Part shown: positions 40,765 to 49,322 of the stretch, piece after piece
Numbering within the stretch: the first letter of the stretch is position 1
Layout: every line of letters begins with the position of its first letter
From: Huintestinicola sp050874005
GTDB lineage: Bacteria > Bacillota > Clostridia > Oscillospirales > Ruminococcaceae
Assembly: GCF_050874005.1 (NCBI RefSeq)
Contig: NZ_JBNMJV010000009.1
Coordinates: 22,485 to 86,484, forward strand
Direction of reading: 5' to 3'
DNA length: 64,000 bases
Made by a program: the position numbers and the translations under genes
The notes under the pieces: model-generated
Database searches by the model: none
The model's input: the letters and a program-made list of their open reading frames with translations, nothing else
What the model was told of the DNA's origin: nothing

Positions 40765-43700
40765 TCAGAAAACATATACCCTGATAGTGATTATGATTTC
40801 ACCTTCAGCAAGTTCATCTGCAAGCTCATAGACTTTGGTATTTGAATCAATAACAACTGAACCAAAATCTCTATATACATCATCTTCAGCATAAGCATAC
40901 CCACCACTTGCAGCATAAAGATCCATGACCGTATCAGTATATATACCGCTGGTGGTTATAGTCGGATCGGATGTATTGCCTTCAAAGTTGAATATTATGC
41001 TGTACTGTATCGGTGTTTCCGTTGACGTAAGTGTAACCGGTTCGTCAAATGTAGTGTACTCATTCACTTCTGTGCCGTTATTACTCCAGATGAGGGTGTG
41101 ATATTGTGAAGCACCATTATTAGGAAGTGATTCTCCAACATCATTGAGACAGCCGCCCAGTGGGAGATTAACCGTTTCGGAAGGAAGAGAACTAAATTCA
41201 AATGTGACTGTAATGGCTGCATACACCGTCATATCTTCTGTGCAGGTCAGCGAAGAATCAATGGGTGTGACCCTGTCACTTCCTGCCCAGTAACAGCCTG
41301 TGGGAAGGGTGCGAAGAGAATTAAGAGTATCAAGGAGATTGCCGCTCTTGCGAACATTTTCGGTGTGTGATATACCGTTTTCGTCATACCAGGTGAGAGT
41401 GGATACTTCAATAACGGCAACTACCTTGATGGTCGAGGTTTCGTCAAAGCCGAATTCGTCAACGAGTGAAGCCACATTCTCATATTCACCCACTGTCCTT
41501 GAGCTTGAACCGTCCATGCTGTATACAAGCCAGTAGTCCGGTTCATCAATACCCTCTGCCATACATACCATATTTCCAAATGTTGAGATATAATCGCTGT
41601 AAGTAGGATAACGAGAATCTATAAATGTTCCATCAGTATTATAGAAATCAACACGGTATGTGATTACCGTCTGATTCGGGATAAGTGTAAGTGATTCGGT
41701 GAATACTGTGCTTTCGTCAACCTCCTTGTATGTATCAGTCTGCCAGCCTGTTGCCGAATAATAGTCATCAGCATCAGGTTCGGGCATAGTCAAATCGTTA
41801 TCTGCAAAAGATGTTCCCTTTGGTATGATATAGCTTTCCGAGGGCGTAGCTGCATCTGCAAATTGGAATGTCAGCGTAACAGCTTCGGTTTCTTCCGCCG
41901 TAACTTCAATATCTCCGGTTATAACTATTTCAGAGGTAAACTCTGCACCGTTATATATCCACTTAATGATATAGCCGTCCTTTTGGATATCGGGAATGTC
42001 GGTAACTGTAGTGTTATATTCTGCCTCTCTTGTATCATACAGGCTTCCGTCCGCATTGAGGAATTTGACGATGTAAGTCTTAGGCGTGTAAACCGCTGTA
42101 ACATCGGTATTGCCCGTGATGACATAATCGGGAGTATACTCTTCACCATTAACTTTCCATACTCCGTCGTGTCCCGTCTTCTCGGGAATTTCATCGGGAA
42201 GAAGACCCGCAAGGAGTGTTCCGTAGTCGACCGTTTTTGTATCCGAATAAGCAGTATCTCCCTCAGCGGTGATAGTAACGGTATAAGTGTTAATTGTATA
42301 AACCGCCTTGACAGCGACATCAGCAGTCACCTTATAGCTGCTTGTAACACTTACCGTTCCGCCTATCTTCCATACACCCTTGTAACCTGTTTTAACGGGA
42401 ACTTCCGGGAGAATGTCCGCAAGGGGTGTTCCGTGATCAGCAGTCACTTGCTTTGAATAAGGAGTATCTGCATCGGCTGTGAACGTTATGGTGTAAGTGT
42501 TGGCAGTATAAACCGCATTAACGGTCATATCGGAGGTTACTTTCGTTTCCGAAGTAAATTCCACACCCTTATATATCCATTTAGCCGTATAGCCGTTCTT
42601 TTCGGGGATCTCGGGAATTTTGGAAACTGTTTCGCCGTACTTTACGGATACCACAGAGACTAAGGTTTCTCCGCTCATAAATTTAACATTAAAGACCCCC
42701 TTTTCAGGACTTGCAGGACCACCTGACGGAGAATAACCTGTCTGACCCGTATAAGGCGTTACAACAGACGTTTCGGGCAATGTTGTAACAGTTGTTTCGA
42801 TGCTTAAAGAAGTTTCCGTTTCTGTTTTAACAGATGTTTCGGAGCTTTCACTTGTAACAGTCTCTTCGGAAGATGTTACCGATGTTTCTGTTTCCTCAGG
42901 TGCTTCAGTAACCGAAGTTACTTCTGTGGAAGCTGTTTCGGACTCGGAAACAACGGGAGGTTCCGTCACGCTGTTTGCATTTGTTCCGTCTGTCTCGGGA
43001 GCTGCAATACGAGTATATTCGGCAGAATTTACAGAGGTTTCGGGAACTGTCGTCTGCACAGGAGACGTTTCAGTCTCGGAGACAGGCTCGGAAACGGGAG
43101 CTGTTGTATGTATTTCACTTTCCGAAGTTTCGGGAGCTTCTCCTCTCAGCTTAGCAACTATCTTATTGTCAAGTATCATCAGACTTTCGTCGTTGGAGCG
43201 CAGAGCGTGCTCCTTTATGGTTGCGGAAACCATAGCATATCTGATATCACGTATCGGGTCATCACCATTGCCAAGTTCGGATATCACACCGTTTTCGTCC
43301 TCAAAAACAAAGCGTGATATTCCGTCGACTTCGGCAGGATTTCCGCTTTTTTTGTTACGCTCGGTGCGGATAGTAACTCCCTTGTCCTCAGGGACAAGCG
43401 CTGTTTCGTCTTTCGGATTGCCTTCGGTATCAAGAAGCGTTACCTCAACCTTTCCGTTAAAGGTATCCTCACGGATAATGAATCCCCCGATGGAGTCTTC
43501 TTCAACGGAAACCGCAAAGCTGGTACCTCTGACAGCCATTGTTGCCTTTGGGGTCGTAACTTCATATGAAGAATTTGAAGACAGAGGATTTGTTATTTCG
43601 TTTAAAATACTTCCCTTTTTAAGATTGATAGCCGTTCTGCTGTCGGAAGGCGTTCCCGACGCTACAAGTTCAAGTATCGTTCCGCTGTCGAGAAGGACGT

Positions 43701-43986
43701 ATTTATCGCTGTCCATAGAAATGCGCAGGGTGCTGTCATCGCCTACAGTAAGGGTGTCTCCGCTTTCGAGATTCATTCCCACATAAGCGTCAAGTGCACC
43801 CGAGCCGCCTCTATCGACTACCGCACTTCCCGTCATTTCAAAAACTTTAAGGACTCTGTAAGTGTCCTCTTTTGTAACAGCTACACCTACAGCAACCGCC
43901 GCTGCAGAAGTTACCGCAACAGCAGAGCATACGATTATTATCTTTACCTTTAATGTCATAGCGGCAAAAAAAGATTTTACGCTCAT
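40765..43986 (-). CDS. FecR-domain surface protein with B-repeats
   Basis: The 1073-residue protein starts at ATG 43986, 9 nt after GGAGG. A hydrophobic helix at residues 15-38 is a signal anchor. A FecR-type domain follows (about 45-200; LKKGSILNEITNPL, TPKATMAVRGTSFAV). A Thr/Ser/Glu/Val-rich linker (about 290-420) leads to repeats of the InlB B-repeat (Flg_new) type, such as NTYTITFTADADTPYSKQV and NTYTVTITAEGDTAYSDTK, and further beta domains. No LPxTG motif is present; the C-terminus is IIITIRVYVF-like. It is probably an anchored extracellular adhesin-like protein. Expression is under a c-di-GMP-I riboswitch. Confidence 0.85.
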   Translation of the reverse strand: MSVKSFFAAMTLKVKIIIVCSAVAVTSAAAVAVGVAVTKEDTYRVLKVFEMTGSAVVDRGGSGALDAYVGMNLESGDTLTVGDDSTLRISMDSDKYVLLDSGTILELVASGTPSDSRTAINLKKGSILNEITNPLSSNSSYEVTTPKATMAVRGTSFAVSVEEDSIGGFIIREDTFNGKVEVTLLDTEGNPKDETALVPEDKGVTIRTERNKKSGNPAEVDGISRFVFEDENGVISELGNGDDPIRDIRYAMVSATIKEHALRSNDESLMILDNKIVAKLRGEAPETSESEIHTTAPVSEPVSETETSPVQTTVPETSVNSAEYTRIAAPETDGTNANSVTEPPVVSESETASTEVTSVTEAPEETETSVTSSEETVTSESSETSVKTETETSLSIETTVTTLPETSVVTPYTGQTGYSPSGGPASPEKGVFNVKFMSGETLVSVVSVKYGETVSKIPEIPEKNGYTAKWIYKGVEFTSETKVTSDMTVNAVYTANTYTITFTADADTPYSKQVTADHGTPLADILPEVPVKTGYKGVWKIGGTVSVTSSYKVTADVAVKAVYTINTYTVTITAEGDTAYSDTKTVDYGTLLAGLLPDEIPEKTGHDGVWKVNGEEYTPDYVITGNTDVTAVYTPKTYIVKFLNADGSLYDTREAEYNTTVTDIPDIQKDGYIIKWIYNGAEFTSEIVITGDIEVTAEETEAVTLTFQFADAATPSESYIIPKGTSFADNDLTMPEPDADDYYSATGWQTDTYKEVDESTVFTESLTLIPNQTVITYRVDFYNTDGTFIDSRYPTYSDYISTFGNMVCMAEGIDEPDYWLVYSMDGSSSRTVGEYENVASLVDEFGFDETSTIKVVAVIEVSTLTWYDENGISHTENVRKSGNLLDTLNSLRTLPTGCYWAGSDRVTPIDSSLTCTEDMTVYAAITVTFEFSSLPSETVNLPLGGCLNDVGESLPNNGASQYHTLIWSNNGTEVNEYTTFDEPVTLTSTETPIQYSIIFNFEGNTSDPTITTSGIYTDTVMDLYAASGGYAYAEDDVYRDFGSVVIDSNTKVYELADELAEGEIIITIRVYVF

Positions 43987-44020
43987 AAAATATCGCCTCC
44001 GTAAATTTAGGTCAAACCGG

Positions 44021-44096
44021 AAAAAATAAAAGGAGTACGCAGTCTGACTGCACCTCAGGAAATATCCCAACAAATGCAGCCCGACCGCCATACTCC
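44021..44096 (-). terminator. riboswitch-controlled terminator
   Basis: On the minus strand GGAGTATGGCGGTCGGGCTGC (44076-44096; 21 nt, read in two arms GGAGTA and GGTCGGGCTGC) pairs with GCAGTCAGACTGC and TACTCC (44032-44051), followed by TTTTATTTTTT. The 5' arm is also the 3' part of the c-di-GMP aptamer, so the two folds exclude each other. Confidence 0.75.
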
Positions 44097-44157
44097 GAAA
44101 ATGTCAAAAGCTTAGGCTCGTGCTTTGCGACGCCGATTTTCATCGGCTTTGCCTTTA
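44076..44157 (-). ncRNA. cyclic di-GMP-I (GEMM-I) riboswitch
   Basis: The minus-strand leader contains the ordered GEMM-I core: AAAGGCAAAGCC, a hairpin GAUGAAAAUC, GUCGCAAAGC, CGAGCCUAAG, then a second arm ending UAUGGCGGUCGGGCUGC. These match the conserved elements of clostridial c-di-GMP-I aptamers. The 3' strand of the aptamer is the 5' arm of the terminator at 44021-44096, so ligand binding should block termination and turn the gene on. Confidence 0.85.
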
Positions 44158-44170
44158 ATTTGTTAAAAAA

Positions 44171-44199
44171 ATTATACCATAAATAAATTTATTTATCAA
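44171..44199 (-). promoter_or_regulatory. sigma-A promoter of the c-di-GMP-controlled gene
   Basis: Minus-strand TTGATA (44194-44199) and TATAAT (44171-44176) with a 17-nt spacer, just ahead of the aptamer. Confidence 0.7.
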
Positions 44200-44303
44200 T
44201 AGTTATTAAGCAACTTTGTAGGAAACCACAAAAAATAATTTTATTTTCAAAAAAAATAAATAAAAACTACAATGCTGTCATACCGCATTATCACAGTAAA
44301 GCG

Positions 44304-45077
44304 TTATATAATTCCCCTATTCGATAAAAATTCGGCGCTGCGTCGCTGATTTTCAAGAGATGATGTTTCAATAAGCACAGTAGCATTTGTGAAATATCTA
44401 AAGTAATGCTCCCTGAACCTGTTCCAGTCTATCTTTCCGTCTCCCACGGCAAGGTGGAGATCGCTTTTCAGATCATTGTCGTTGATGTGCATATGCTTAA
44501 CATACGGCGCAAGAGCCGTTACCCAGCTTTCAATATCCGAGCCGAATACAGAAGCGTGGGCATAATCAAAACATACTCCGAAGTTGGAAAAAGAACTGAG
44601 CTTTTCGGCAAGCGCCGCAAGCATATCGGGCGAACTGTCACACATATTCTCAATATAAATATTTACCTGCGGATATTCGGCAAGAATACCGCTCCAGAAA
44701 TTTATGTTGCAGTCCAGCCAGTTACTTACATAGCTTTCGGCAATAAAGAAAGGATTGTGATTTGTGTGAAATATCACAGACTCTGCGCCGACTTCAAGCG
44801 CAGCTTCAATGCTCTGTCGTATCCTCATTTCGGAGATATTGCGTATAAGCTTATCACCGCTGAAAACGAGAACGTCGAAGAAATCGCCGTGACAGGTAAG
44901 CAGGGACGGAAGCTTGTGTGATCTGTATTCTGCGGCGATTTCTTTTACACGCTCCTTGCTGTCAAGAACATCGGGGTAAAAGAAATCGTTAAATTCAAAG
45001 CCGAAGCCGTATTCCTCTGCAAGCTCCAGACTTTCATCAATATTTTTAAGCTGAGGAATTATCAGAAACTTACTCAT
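44304..45077 (-). CDS. sugar phosphate isomerase/epimerase-like TIM-barrel protein
   Basis: The 257-residue protein has the xylose isomerase-like TIM-barrel (AP endonuclease 2 superfamily) pattern: SVIFHTNHNPF, IYIENM, GVCFDYAHASVF, HMHINDND and TVLIETSS, which supply the metal-binding His, Glu and Asp residues. It may act on a sugar, inositol derivative or abasic DNA; the family alone does not decide. It overlaps the upstream cyclase gene by 8 bp. Confidence 0.82.
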   Translation of the reverse strand: MSKFLIIPQLKNIDESLELAEEYGFGFEFNDFFYPDVLDSKERVKEIAAEYRSHKLPSLLTCHGDFFDVLVFSGDKLIRNISEMRIRQSIEAALEVGAESVIFHTNHNPFFIAESYVSNWLDCNINFWSGILAEYPQVNIYIENMCDSSPDMLAALAEKLSSFSNFGVCFDYAHASVFGSDIESWVTALAPYVKHMHINDNDLKSDLHLAVGDGKIDWNRFREHYFRYFTNATVLIETSSLENQRRSAEFLSNRGII

Positions 45078-46896
45078 TTACAAGCTCCTTTGCCTTATTA
45101 TTGTCATACCCGTTTATACCCGTAAGGGAGTATACGAAAACTCCCTTGGACTTTCCTTTAAGCGGAATTTCGCCGATAGGCTCCACAGTAACTCTGTCCT
45201 TGACCTGCTCATAGACCTTTTCGCTGATAAGTACCTGTCCCCTCTTGGCGTTTGACTCCAGACGGGCTGCGGTGTTTACAGTATCGCCGATAGCGGTATA
45301 GTCCATTCGGAAATCGCAGCCGATATTTCCAACGACTGCAGGACCGCAGTTGACACCCACACCGAAACTTACGGATTTGCCGTATTTTTCCATAAATTGG
45401 CTTTCAATGGCATTTCCTCCGCTTACAATGTCAAATGCAGTCTTTACTGCACGGAACACGTAATCGTCAAGGTCGAAGGGAGCGTTGAAAACTGCCATTG
45501 TGGCGTCGCCGATGAATTTGTCGAGAGTACCGCCGTTGCTGAAGATCGCATTCGTTGTCAGATTGAGATAGCTGTTCAGGATATCCACCACCTGCTCAGG
45601 CTCAAGGCTCTCCGACATCGGCGTAAATCCACGTATATCCACGAAAAGCACAGCAATGTCACGATTTTCACCGCCAAGCTTGATATGATAATTGCCCGTC
45701 TTGGCGATCTCCTCGACCACCTGCGGTGCAACATATTTCTTGAAAGCGGCAGTTATCTTTCGTTTTTCTATGGCCTCCTCCGCATATTTTCTGCCGAGAT
45801 TTACAAAATATCCCAGCGCCATAAACAAAGGTGCGTAGAGCAGCGGTATGGCAGTTCCGTTGTTATTAAGAATTATTCCCGCAGCAAAATATCCGATGAG
45901 CATAACAAGCACAAGCGGTGCAGAAAATCGGAATTTTATCCGCTTTGTCAGCAGATATGCTATAGTGGCAGCAGCGGCTCCGCAGAGAGATGTGACTACC
46001 CTGCTGCCGGGAACGGGATACCTGCCGTCAATAAGACCTTGAACGATATTGGCGTGTATCTCAGCTCCGTACATCTGGTCTGAGCTGTTGGGAACGGAGA
46101 ACTGATCACGAAGCCCTGCAGCATATGCACCCACTATCACAATGCAGTCCTTAAACACTCTCGGGTCGATACTTCCGTCAAGGACTTTGCAGAGAGGGAT
46201 ATTTTCATAATCCCCGGGGCGGCCTGCATAATTTATCCACATACGTCCGTTTGTGTCAAGAGAGGGCGTATTTGGCTCTATGCCGCTTCTTTGGCAGTAA
46301 AGGGAATATATTTCGGAAGCAAAGCTGTTAAATTCTCTGTCGCCGTAAAGTTCGGGAGCAGTTTCGGTCACAAACACCGAACGTACAACGCCGTCCTCAT
46401 CGGGAGAAGAATTGACAAATCCGGTTATACAGCAGTCCTCGATAATAGGCTGCTCGATCTCGCTTACGGCAAAATGGTCTATGTAAGGGTCGCCGTTTTC
46501 ATCAAAGCTGTACTTGCTCGTATAATTGATATATGAGCCTGCAACTACATTTGAGCTGTTTAAACAGGCTTGTCTCAGGGAGTTGTCACCCTCCTCGTCC
46601 ATACTGCCGAAAAACATAATATCCATTGCTATGACCGAAGGATAATCACCGAGAGACTCAATTATATCGGCATATACGCTCCTTGACCAGGTGCCGAAAG
46701 GGCCAAGCTCCTGAAGCGACTGATCATCAATGGCAATGATCTTGATCTTGTTATTTATCCCTCTCGGGGACTGATAAAGCTTATCTCTGAGCATACAGTC
46801 AACGGAATAAAACACATCGAAAAAAGATGTGAAAAACACAAGCACAAACAATATTGCCGCTTCTGCCGCCGATGCCCATCTGTTTTTACTCTTCAT
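45070..46896 (-). CDS. CHASE2-domain adenylate cyclase
   Basis: The 608-residue protein has an N-terminal helix, an extracellular CHASE2 domain (about 40-300), three membrane helices (about 305-375) and a class III cyclase domain (about 410-590). FVDIRGFT and GDATMAVF bring the two metal-binding Asp; the Lys in TLDKFIGD favours ATP over GTP; NTAARLES gives the catalytic Asn and Arg. It should make cAMP in response to an outside signal. No CRP-type regulator is seen in the window. Confidence 0.9.
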   Translation of the reverse strand: MKSKNRWASAAEAAILFVLVFFTSFFDVFYSVDCMLRDKLYQSPRGINNKIKIIAIDDQSLQELGPFGTWSRSVYADIIESLGDYPSVIAMDIMFFGSMDEEGDNSLRQACLNSSNVVAGSYINYTSKYSFDENGDPYIDHFAVSEIEQPIIEDCCITGFVNSSPDEDGVVRSVFVTETAPELYGDREFNSFASEIYSLYCQRSGIEPNTPSLDTNGRMWINYAGRPGDYENIPLCKVLDGSIDPRVFKDCIVIVGAYAAGLRDQFSVPNSSDQMYGAEIHANIVQGLIDGRYPVPGSRVVTSLCGAAAATIAYLLTKRIKFRFSAPLVLVMLIGYFAAGIILNNNGTAIPLLYAPLFMALGYFVNLGRKYAEEAIEKRKITAAFKKYVAPQVVEEIAKTGNYHIKLGGENRDIAVLFVDIRGFTPMSESLEPEQVVDILNSYLNLTTNAIFSNGGTLDKFIGDATMAVFNAPFDLDDYVFRAVKTAFDIVSGGNAIESQFMEKYGKSVSFGVGVNCGPAVVGNIGCDFRMDYTAIGDTVNTAARLESNAKRGQVLISEKVYEQVKDRVTVEPIGEIPLKGKSKGVFVYSLTGINGYDNNKAKELVNE

Positions 46897-46926
46897 ATTC
46901 CCCTCCGAACAGATTATTTTAAATTT

Positions 46927-46955
46927 ATTATAACATATCGCAAAAGATTTGTCAC
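46927..46955 (-). promoter_or_regulatory. promoter of the CHASE2 cyclase operon
   Basis: Minus-strand GTGACA (46950-46955) and TATAAT (46927-46932) with a 17-nt spacer. Confidence 0.6.
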
Positions 46956-46994
46956 TATAATTTGAGAATTTTCTTCAAAAAATCAAAAATTATA

Positions 46995-47023
46995 TTTACA
47001 AGTGCATAAAATTATGGTATAAT
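46995..47023 (+). promoter_or_regulatory. promoter of the GAF-GGDEF gene
   Basis: TTTACA (46995-47000) and TATAAT (47018-47023) with a 17-nt spacer, divergent from the cyclase promoter. Confidence 0.65.
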
Positions 47024-47066
47024 AATTTATAAAGCAACATAAGCGTACAGAAAGGATGAATTTTGT

Positions 47067-48107
47067 ATGAACAATACACCTGAAACTTCTCAGTCCGATA
47101 TTCTGCTTGATAAGATTTTTACCATCACACAGGATCTATATAAGGAAATGTCACGTCCCACAGAGGATTCCTCTGACAATCACGCAGCCATTTTCAGGCT
47201 GCTTACCGACCTGGGCAGAAACCTTGTGAATGCCGACCGTGCAAGCTTCTGGAAATGGGATAAGCGTGCTCACGAGCTGTGGACTACCGCTGCCGTAGGT
47301 ACGGGAAGGATAACCATTCCCGAAGGAACGGGGCTTGTGGGAAAAGCACTTACGGAGCAGAGGGCTATCGTCACCAACGACCCTTATAATCACCCGGATT
47401 TCAATTCCGATGTGGATAAGAAGACAGGTTATGTCACAAAATCCATTCTCGTAATGCCTATCTGCAACTGCAGAGGCGAATTTATCGGCGCATATCAGGC
47501 AATAAACAAGCTTGACAGCGAAGGCAAATTTGATCTTGAGGAGGATTGCCGCAAGCTTTCTCTGGCGGCATTCATCTGCGGAATAACGCTGGAGTCCGAG
47601 ACATTCCTCGATGACTCTCATCACGACAAGCTCACAGAGCTTAAAAACAGAATGGGCTTCTACAATGATTACAACAAGAATTTCAGCAAGATATTAAACG
47701 ACCCCAATTCGGTAAGATGCGTTTCCCTTTTCATCTGCGATATTGATTTCTTTAAAAAGGTCAACGATACATACGGTCATAATGCAGGCGATGCCGTTCT
47801 GAAACACGTTGCAAAGAATATCAGCCGAAATTCCCGTATATGTGACGGCGTTTACCGCTGGGGCGGCGAGGAATTCATTGTTATTCTCCCCGACACAGGA
47901 CTGAACGAGGCTGCAGACGCTGCGGAAAGAATACGTACTATTATTATGAAGTCGGTCTGTCTGTTTGAGGAACTGCAGATAAAGGTGACAATGAGCTTCG
48001 GTGTTACCCAGATAGACCCAATGAAGTCCATCGAAGATAACATCAAGGACGCTGACGAAAAGCTTTATATGGCAAAAGAAGGCGGACGAAACAGAGTTAT
48101 ACGCTGA
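47067..48107 (+). CDS. GAF-GGDEF diguanylate cyclase
   Basis: The 346-residue soluble protein has a GAF domain (about 20-175; LVGKALTEQRAIVTNDPYNH) and a GGDEF domain with RWGGEEFIVILP. The feedback I-site is intact: RICD lies at the proper distance before the Arg of RWGGEEF. It should make c-di-GMP, unlike the membrane cyclase at 16710-18740 with product inhibition. Confidence 0.92.
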   Translation: MNNTPETSQSDILLDKIFTITQDLYKEMSRPTEDSSDNHAAIFRLLTDLGRNLVNADRASFWKWDKRAHELWTTAAVGTGRITIPEGTGLVGKALTEQRAIVTNDPYNHPDFNSDVDKKTGYVTKSILVMPICNCRGEFIGAYQAINKLDSEGKFDLEEDCRKLSLAAFICGITLESETFLDDSHHDKLTELKNRMGFYNDYNKNFSKILNDPNSVRCVSLFICDIDFFKKVNDTYGHNAGDAVLKHVAKNISRNSRICDGVYRWGGEEFIVILPDTGLNEAADAAERIRTIIMKSVCLFEELQIKVTMSFGVTQIDPMKSIEDNIKDADEKLYMAKEGGRNRVIR

Positions 48108-48128
48108 TCAAATTCTATAATAAAAAAT

Positions 48129-48160
48129 GTCTCTCCCTGCAAGTGTGGAGAGACTTTTTT
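48129..48160. terminator. bidirectional terminator between GGDEF and cysE genes
   Basis: GTCTCTCC/GGAGAGAC stem followed by TTTTTTATTTTTTT on the plus strand; an A run before it provides a T run on the minus strand after cysE. Confidence 0.8.
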
Positions 48161-48274
48161 ATTTTTTTCACGATCCAAAAATGCGTCAGCATCATCTTCA
48201 TCAAAAAGCAGGCAATTTACAGAAAAAATATTTTCTAAAAAAAACAAACAGCCGATACATTTTTTCAGCGCATA

Positions 48275-49231
48275 TCAGATCACATAAAACCAGCTTTCGT
48301 CCACCTCAAGCTCTGCACGCTGTACGGGGTGAGCGGCGTCGTAATTGTAGCGAAGCTCCTGATTTTTTATGCTGACCCTTGCTCCCTCGGGGATTGATTT
48401 GGTGATAAAGGCATTGCCGCCTACAACAACATTCTTGCCCACAACAGTTTCGCCGCCGAGAATGGACGCTCCCGAATATATGGTAACATTATCGTCAATT
48501 GTGGGGTGACGCTTTTTGCTTTTGAGCTTCTGACCTCCCCTTGTGGAAAGCGCACCGAGAGTAACGCCCTGATATATCTTAACATTGTCCCCGATAACGG
48601 TGGTCTCACCGATAACAATGCCCGTACCGTGGTCGATGAAGAAATATTTGCCTATCTGTGCACCGGGGTGAATGTCAATGCCTGTAACGCTGTGGGCATA
48701 TTCGGTCATTATCCTCGGGATAAGCGGGATATTCAGAAGATAAAGCTCGTGTGCGATCCTGTTTACCATAACGGCGAAAAGTCCCGGATAGGAAAAGATT
48801 ATCTCGTCCTTATTGAATGCGGCAGGGTCGCCGTCAAATGCCGCCTGAACGTCGGTATCAACATATTCACGAATTTTGGGTATCGTTCCGAGGAATTTCA
48901 GAGCAAGCCGCTCCGCTTCATCGGCAATTTCTCCCTCAGGTGCATTTTCAAATTTAGGATCATAGGGCAGAACTATTGATATCTGCCTGATAAGATTATA
49001 CAGCACGTCCTCCAAAAGCATTGTCATATTGTTTCTTACAGTATAAATGCGGTATGTGCCGTTTTTGAAATACCCCGGGAAAATAATGTTGCGGAGCTTG
49101 TCCACTATCTCGATGATGACCTCTTTTTTGGGGTGGTCAAAGGTATGGATATTGTCAATATCCCGTCCTTTCTCATAGTCGGAGAGAATGTCTCCTATCA
49201 GTTTGTTGACCTCGGTTTCAAGCTTGTGCAT
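48275..49231 (-). CDS. cysE: serine acetyltransferase
   Basis: The 318-residue protein has a helical N-terminal half and a left-handed beta-helix C-terminal half with hexapeptide repeats and the active-site segment FIDHGTGIVIGETTVIG. It makes O-acetylserine from serine and acetyl-CoA, the carbon skeleton for cysteine. It is longer at the N-terminus than E. coli CysE, as in the EpsC-like group. It is the last gene of the encapsulin operon, and its ribosome site lies within alternative hairpins (49244-49285). Confidence 0.93.
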   Translation of the reverse strand: MHKLETEVNKLIGDILSDYEKGRDIDNIHTFDHPKKEVIIEIVDKLRNIIFPGYFKNGTYRIYTVRNNMTMLLEDVLYNLIRQISIVLPYDPKFENAPEGEIADEAERLALKFLGTIPKIREYVDTDVQAAFDGDPAAFNKDEIIFSYPGLFAVMVNRIAHELYLLNIPLIPRIMTEYAHSVTGIDIHPGAQIGKYFFIDHGTGIVIGETTVIGDNVKIYQGVTLGALSTRGGQKLKSKKRHPTIDDNVTIYSGASILGGETVVGKNVVVGGNAFITKSIPEGARVSIKNQELRYNYDAAHPVQRAELEVDESWFYVI

Positions 49232-49243
49232 AATATGCGCCCT

Positions 49244-49285
49244 CCGTCCGTAAAATTTCGGACGGCAGCTTTTTTCTGCCGTCCG
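49244..49285 (-). promoter_or_regulatory. mutually exclusive hairpins ahead of cysE
   Basis: On the minus strand CGGACGGCAG pairs with CTGCCGTCCG (10 bp). The same CCGTCCG can instead pair with a second CGGACGG immediately before AGGGCG, the cysE ribosome site. The first fold frees the site; the second partly hides it. Confidence 0.55.
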
Positions 49286-49322
49286 CTTTGGAATATATCT
49301 TTAAGGAGTTTGAAGTATTAGT

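Noticed and set aside
42800..43786. Long open frame on the plus strand opposite the FecR gene (328 codons)
   Set aside because: Its Ser/Val-rich low-complexity product mirrors the Thr/Glu-rich linker on the other strand, and no ribosome site or family is seen.
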